Assembly (NCBI GenBank): GCA_946886425.1
Contig: CAMPIP010000152.1
Location: forward strand, 1-5,735
Direction: 5' to 3'
Source: an uncultured Actinomycetes bacterium
GTDB lineage: Bacteria > Actinomycetota > Thermoleophilia > Solirubrobacterales > 70-9
Length of the DNA stretch: 5,735 nt
The stretch's first letter is position 1. The number at the start of each line of letters is the position of its first letter. This document shows, piece by piece, positions 5,058 to 5,735 of the stretch. The position numbers and the translations under genes are program-made. The notes under the pieces were generated by a model. The model was not told the DNA's origin, made no database searches, and saw nothing but the letters and a program-made list of their open reading frames with translations.

Positions 5058-5735
5058 ATGCGCACGGCGGTGGTCACCGGAGCCGGCGGCGGCCTCGGCC
5101 GCGCGATCGCCCTGGAGCTGGCCGGCCGTGGTTACGCGGTGCGGGTCACCGACGTCGACGCCGAGGCGTCGGCCCGGGTCGCGGCCGAGATCGGCGGCAG
5201 CGCCACCTCCTCCCCGCTCGACGTCCGCGACGAGGCGGCCTGCCGGGCACTGGCGGGCGAGATCGCCGCCCCGGGCGGCCTCGACCTCTGGGTCAACAAC
5301 GCCGGCATCCTCGCCACCGGCCTGAGCTGGGAGCAGGACGAGCCGACCCGCGGCGCGATGCTGGCGATCAACGCCGCCGGGACGATGAACGGCACCGTCG
5401 CCGCCCTGGAGCAGATGATCCCGGCCGGCCGCGGCCACGTCGTCAACGTCGTCTCCCTGGCCGGCATCGTCGCCGCCCCCGGCGAGGTCGCCTACTCGGC
5501 AAGCAAGCACGCCGCGATGGCCTTCACCCTCGGCACCCTCTTCGACCTCCGCCGCGCCGGCCACCGCGGCATCGAGCTCTCCGCCGTCTGCCCGGACGGC
5601 ATCTGGACCCCGATGCTGGAAGACAAGCTCGACGACCCCGACGCGGCAGGCTCCTTCTCCGGCCACCTCCTCACTCCCGAGCAGGTGGCCCGCGAGGTCG
5701 GCCGCCTCACCGAGAGCCCCCGCCCCGTCCACGTC
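5058..5735 (+). CDS. SDR-family NAD(P)-dependent oxidoreductase, 3' truncated
   Basis: The first 226 residues of a classical short-chain dehydrogenase/reductase; the frame is open at the right edge. Seen: cofactor loop TGAGGGLG at 7-14, acidic TDVD at 31-34 ending the second strand (Asp32 suggests NAD(H) over NADP(H)), LDV at 54-56, NNAG at 80-83, and the full catalytic set Asn105, Ser133, Tyr146 and Lys150 (YSASK). CPDGIWTPML follows, with the usual PG changed to PDG. The substrate cannot be told. An in-frame ATG at 5046 would add four residues (MVAA); 5058 is preferred because GGTGG lies five bases upstream and the protein then begins directly with the first strand. It is divergent from rnpB, only about 60 bp away, so the two promoters must overlap or the gene's promoter lies within rnpB. 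Confidence 0.9.
   Translation, partial: MRTAVVTGAGGGLGRAIALELAGRGYAVRVTDVDAEASARVAAEIGGSATSSPLDVRDEAACRALAGEIAAPGGLDLWVNNAGILATGLSWEQDEPTRGAMLAINAAGTMNGTVAALEQMIPAGRGHVVNVVSLAGIVAAPGEVAYSASKHAAMAFTLGTLFDLRRAGHRGIELSAVCPDGIWTPMLEDKLDDPDAAGSFSGHLLTPEQVAREVGRLTESPRPVHV

Noticed and set aside
4759..5732. Long open frames across rnpB on both strands (4759-5325 + and 4797-5732 -)
   Set aside because: They are read through a structural RNA and in wrong frames of the dehydrogenase; both are GC-driven shadows.

Overview
The window looks like a very GC-rich actinobacterial chromosome. The closest match in gene style is the Thermoleophilia (Solirubrobacterales/Gaiellales-like), inferred from a GSI-alpha type glutamine synthetase, a two-cysteine RlpA-like exoprotein and a secreted protein that resembles families I associate with that class. 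This is housekeeping chromosome: I see no insertion sequence, phage gene, CRISPR array or tRNA.

Layout from left to right. (1) At 2-337 (+) is the C-terminal end of a YyaL/DUF255 thioredoxin-domain protein. It converges on, and overlaps by 30 bp, a PhzF-family isomerase gene (308-982, -). (2) phzF is the second gene of a tight operon behind glnA (993-2345, -). Only 10 bp separate the two, and the phzF ribosome site abuts the glnA stop. (3) A regulatory intergenic region of about 230 bp (2346-2578) lies between glnA and a divergent carboxymuconolactone-decarboxylase (AhpD-like) gene (2579-3148, +). It holds a sigma70-like promoter, a perfect 8+5+8 inverted repeat over that promoter's start region, and tandem GTAAAG repeats at exact 11-bp pitch, typical of OmpR/PhoB-fold regulators such as PhoP or GlnR. 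(4) On the minus strand follow an unknown secreted four-cysteine protein (3159-3887) and, upstream of it, an RlpA-like double-psi beta-barrel exoprotein (3964-4437). (5) The RlpA leader is a ydaO-yuaA class c-di-AMP riboswitch (about 4451-4572), whose 3' edge lies just before the ribosome site. (6) Next comes the RNase P RNA gene rnpB (4671-4997, -), with a GC-rich hairpin terminator after it and a recognisable promoter before it. (7) A divergent short-chain dehydrogenase/reductase gene (5058 onward, +) runs off the right edge.

Two themes stand out. glnA-phzF and the AhpD-like gene share one dense control region where nitrogen or phosphate response and a separate repressor could meet. Cell-wall remodelling through the RlpA-like protein appears to be set by c-di-AMP. 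All functional calls come from reading the sequence. No database search was run, and the regulator identities are inferred.
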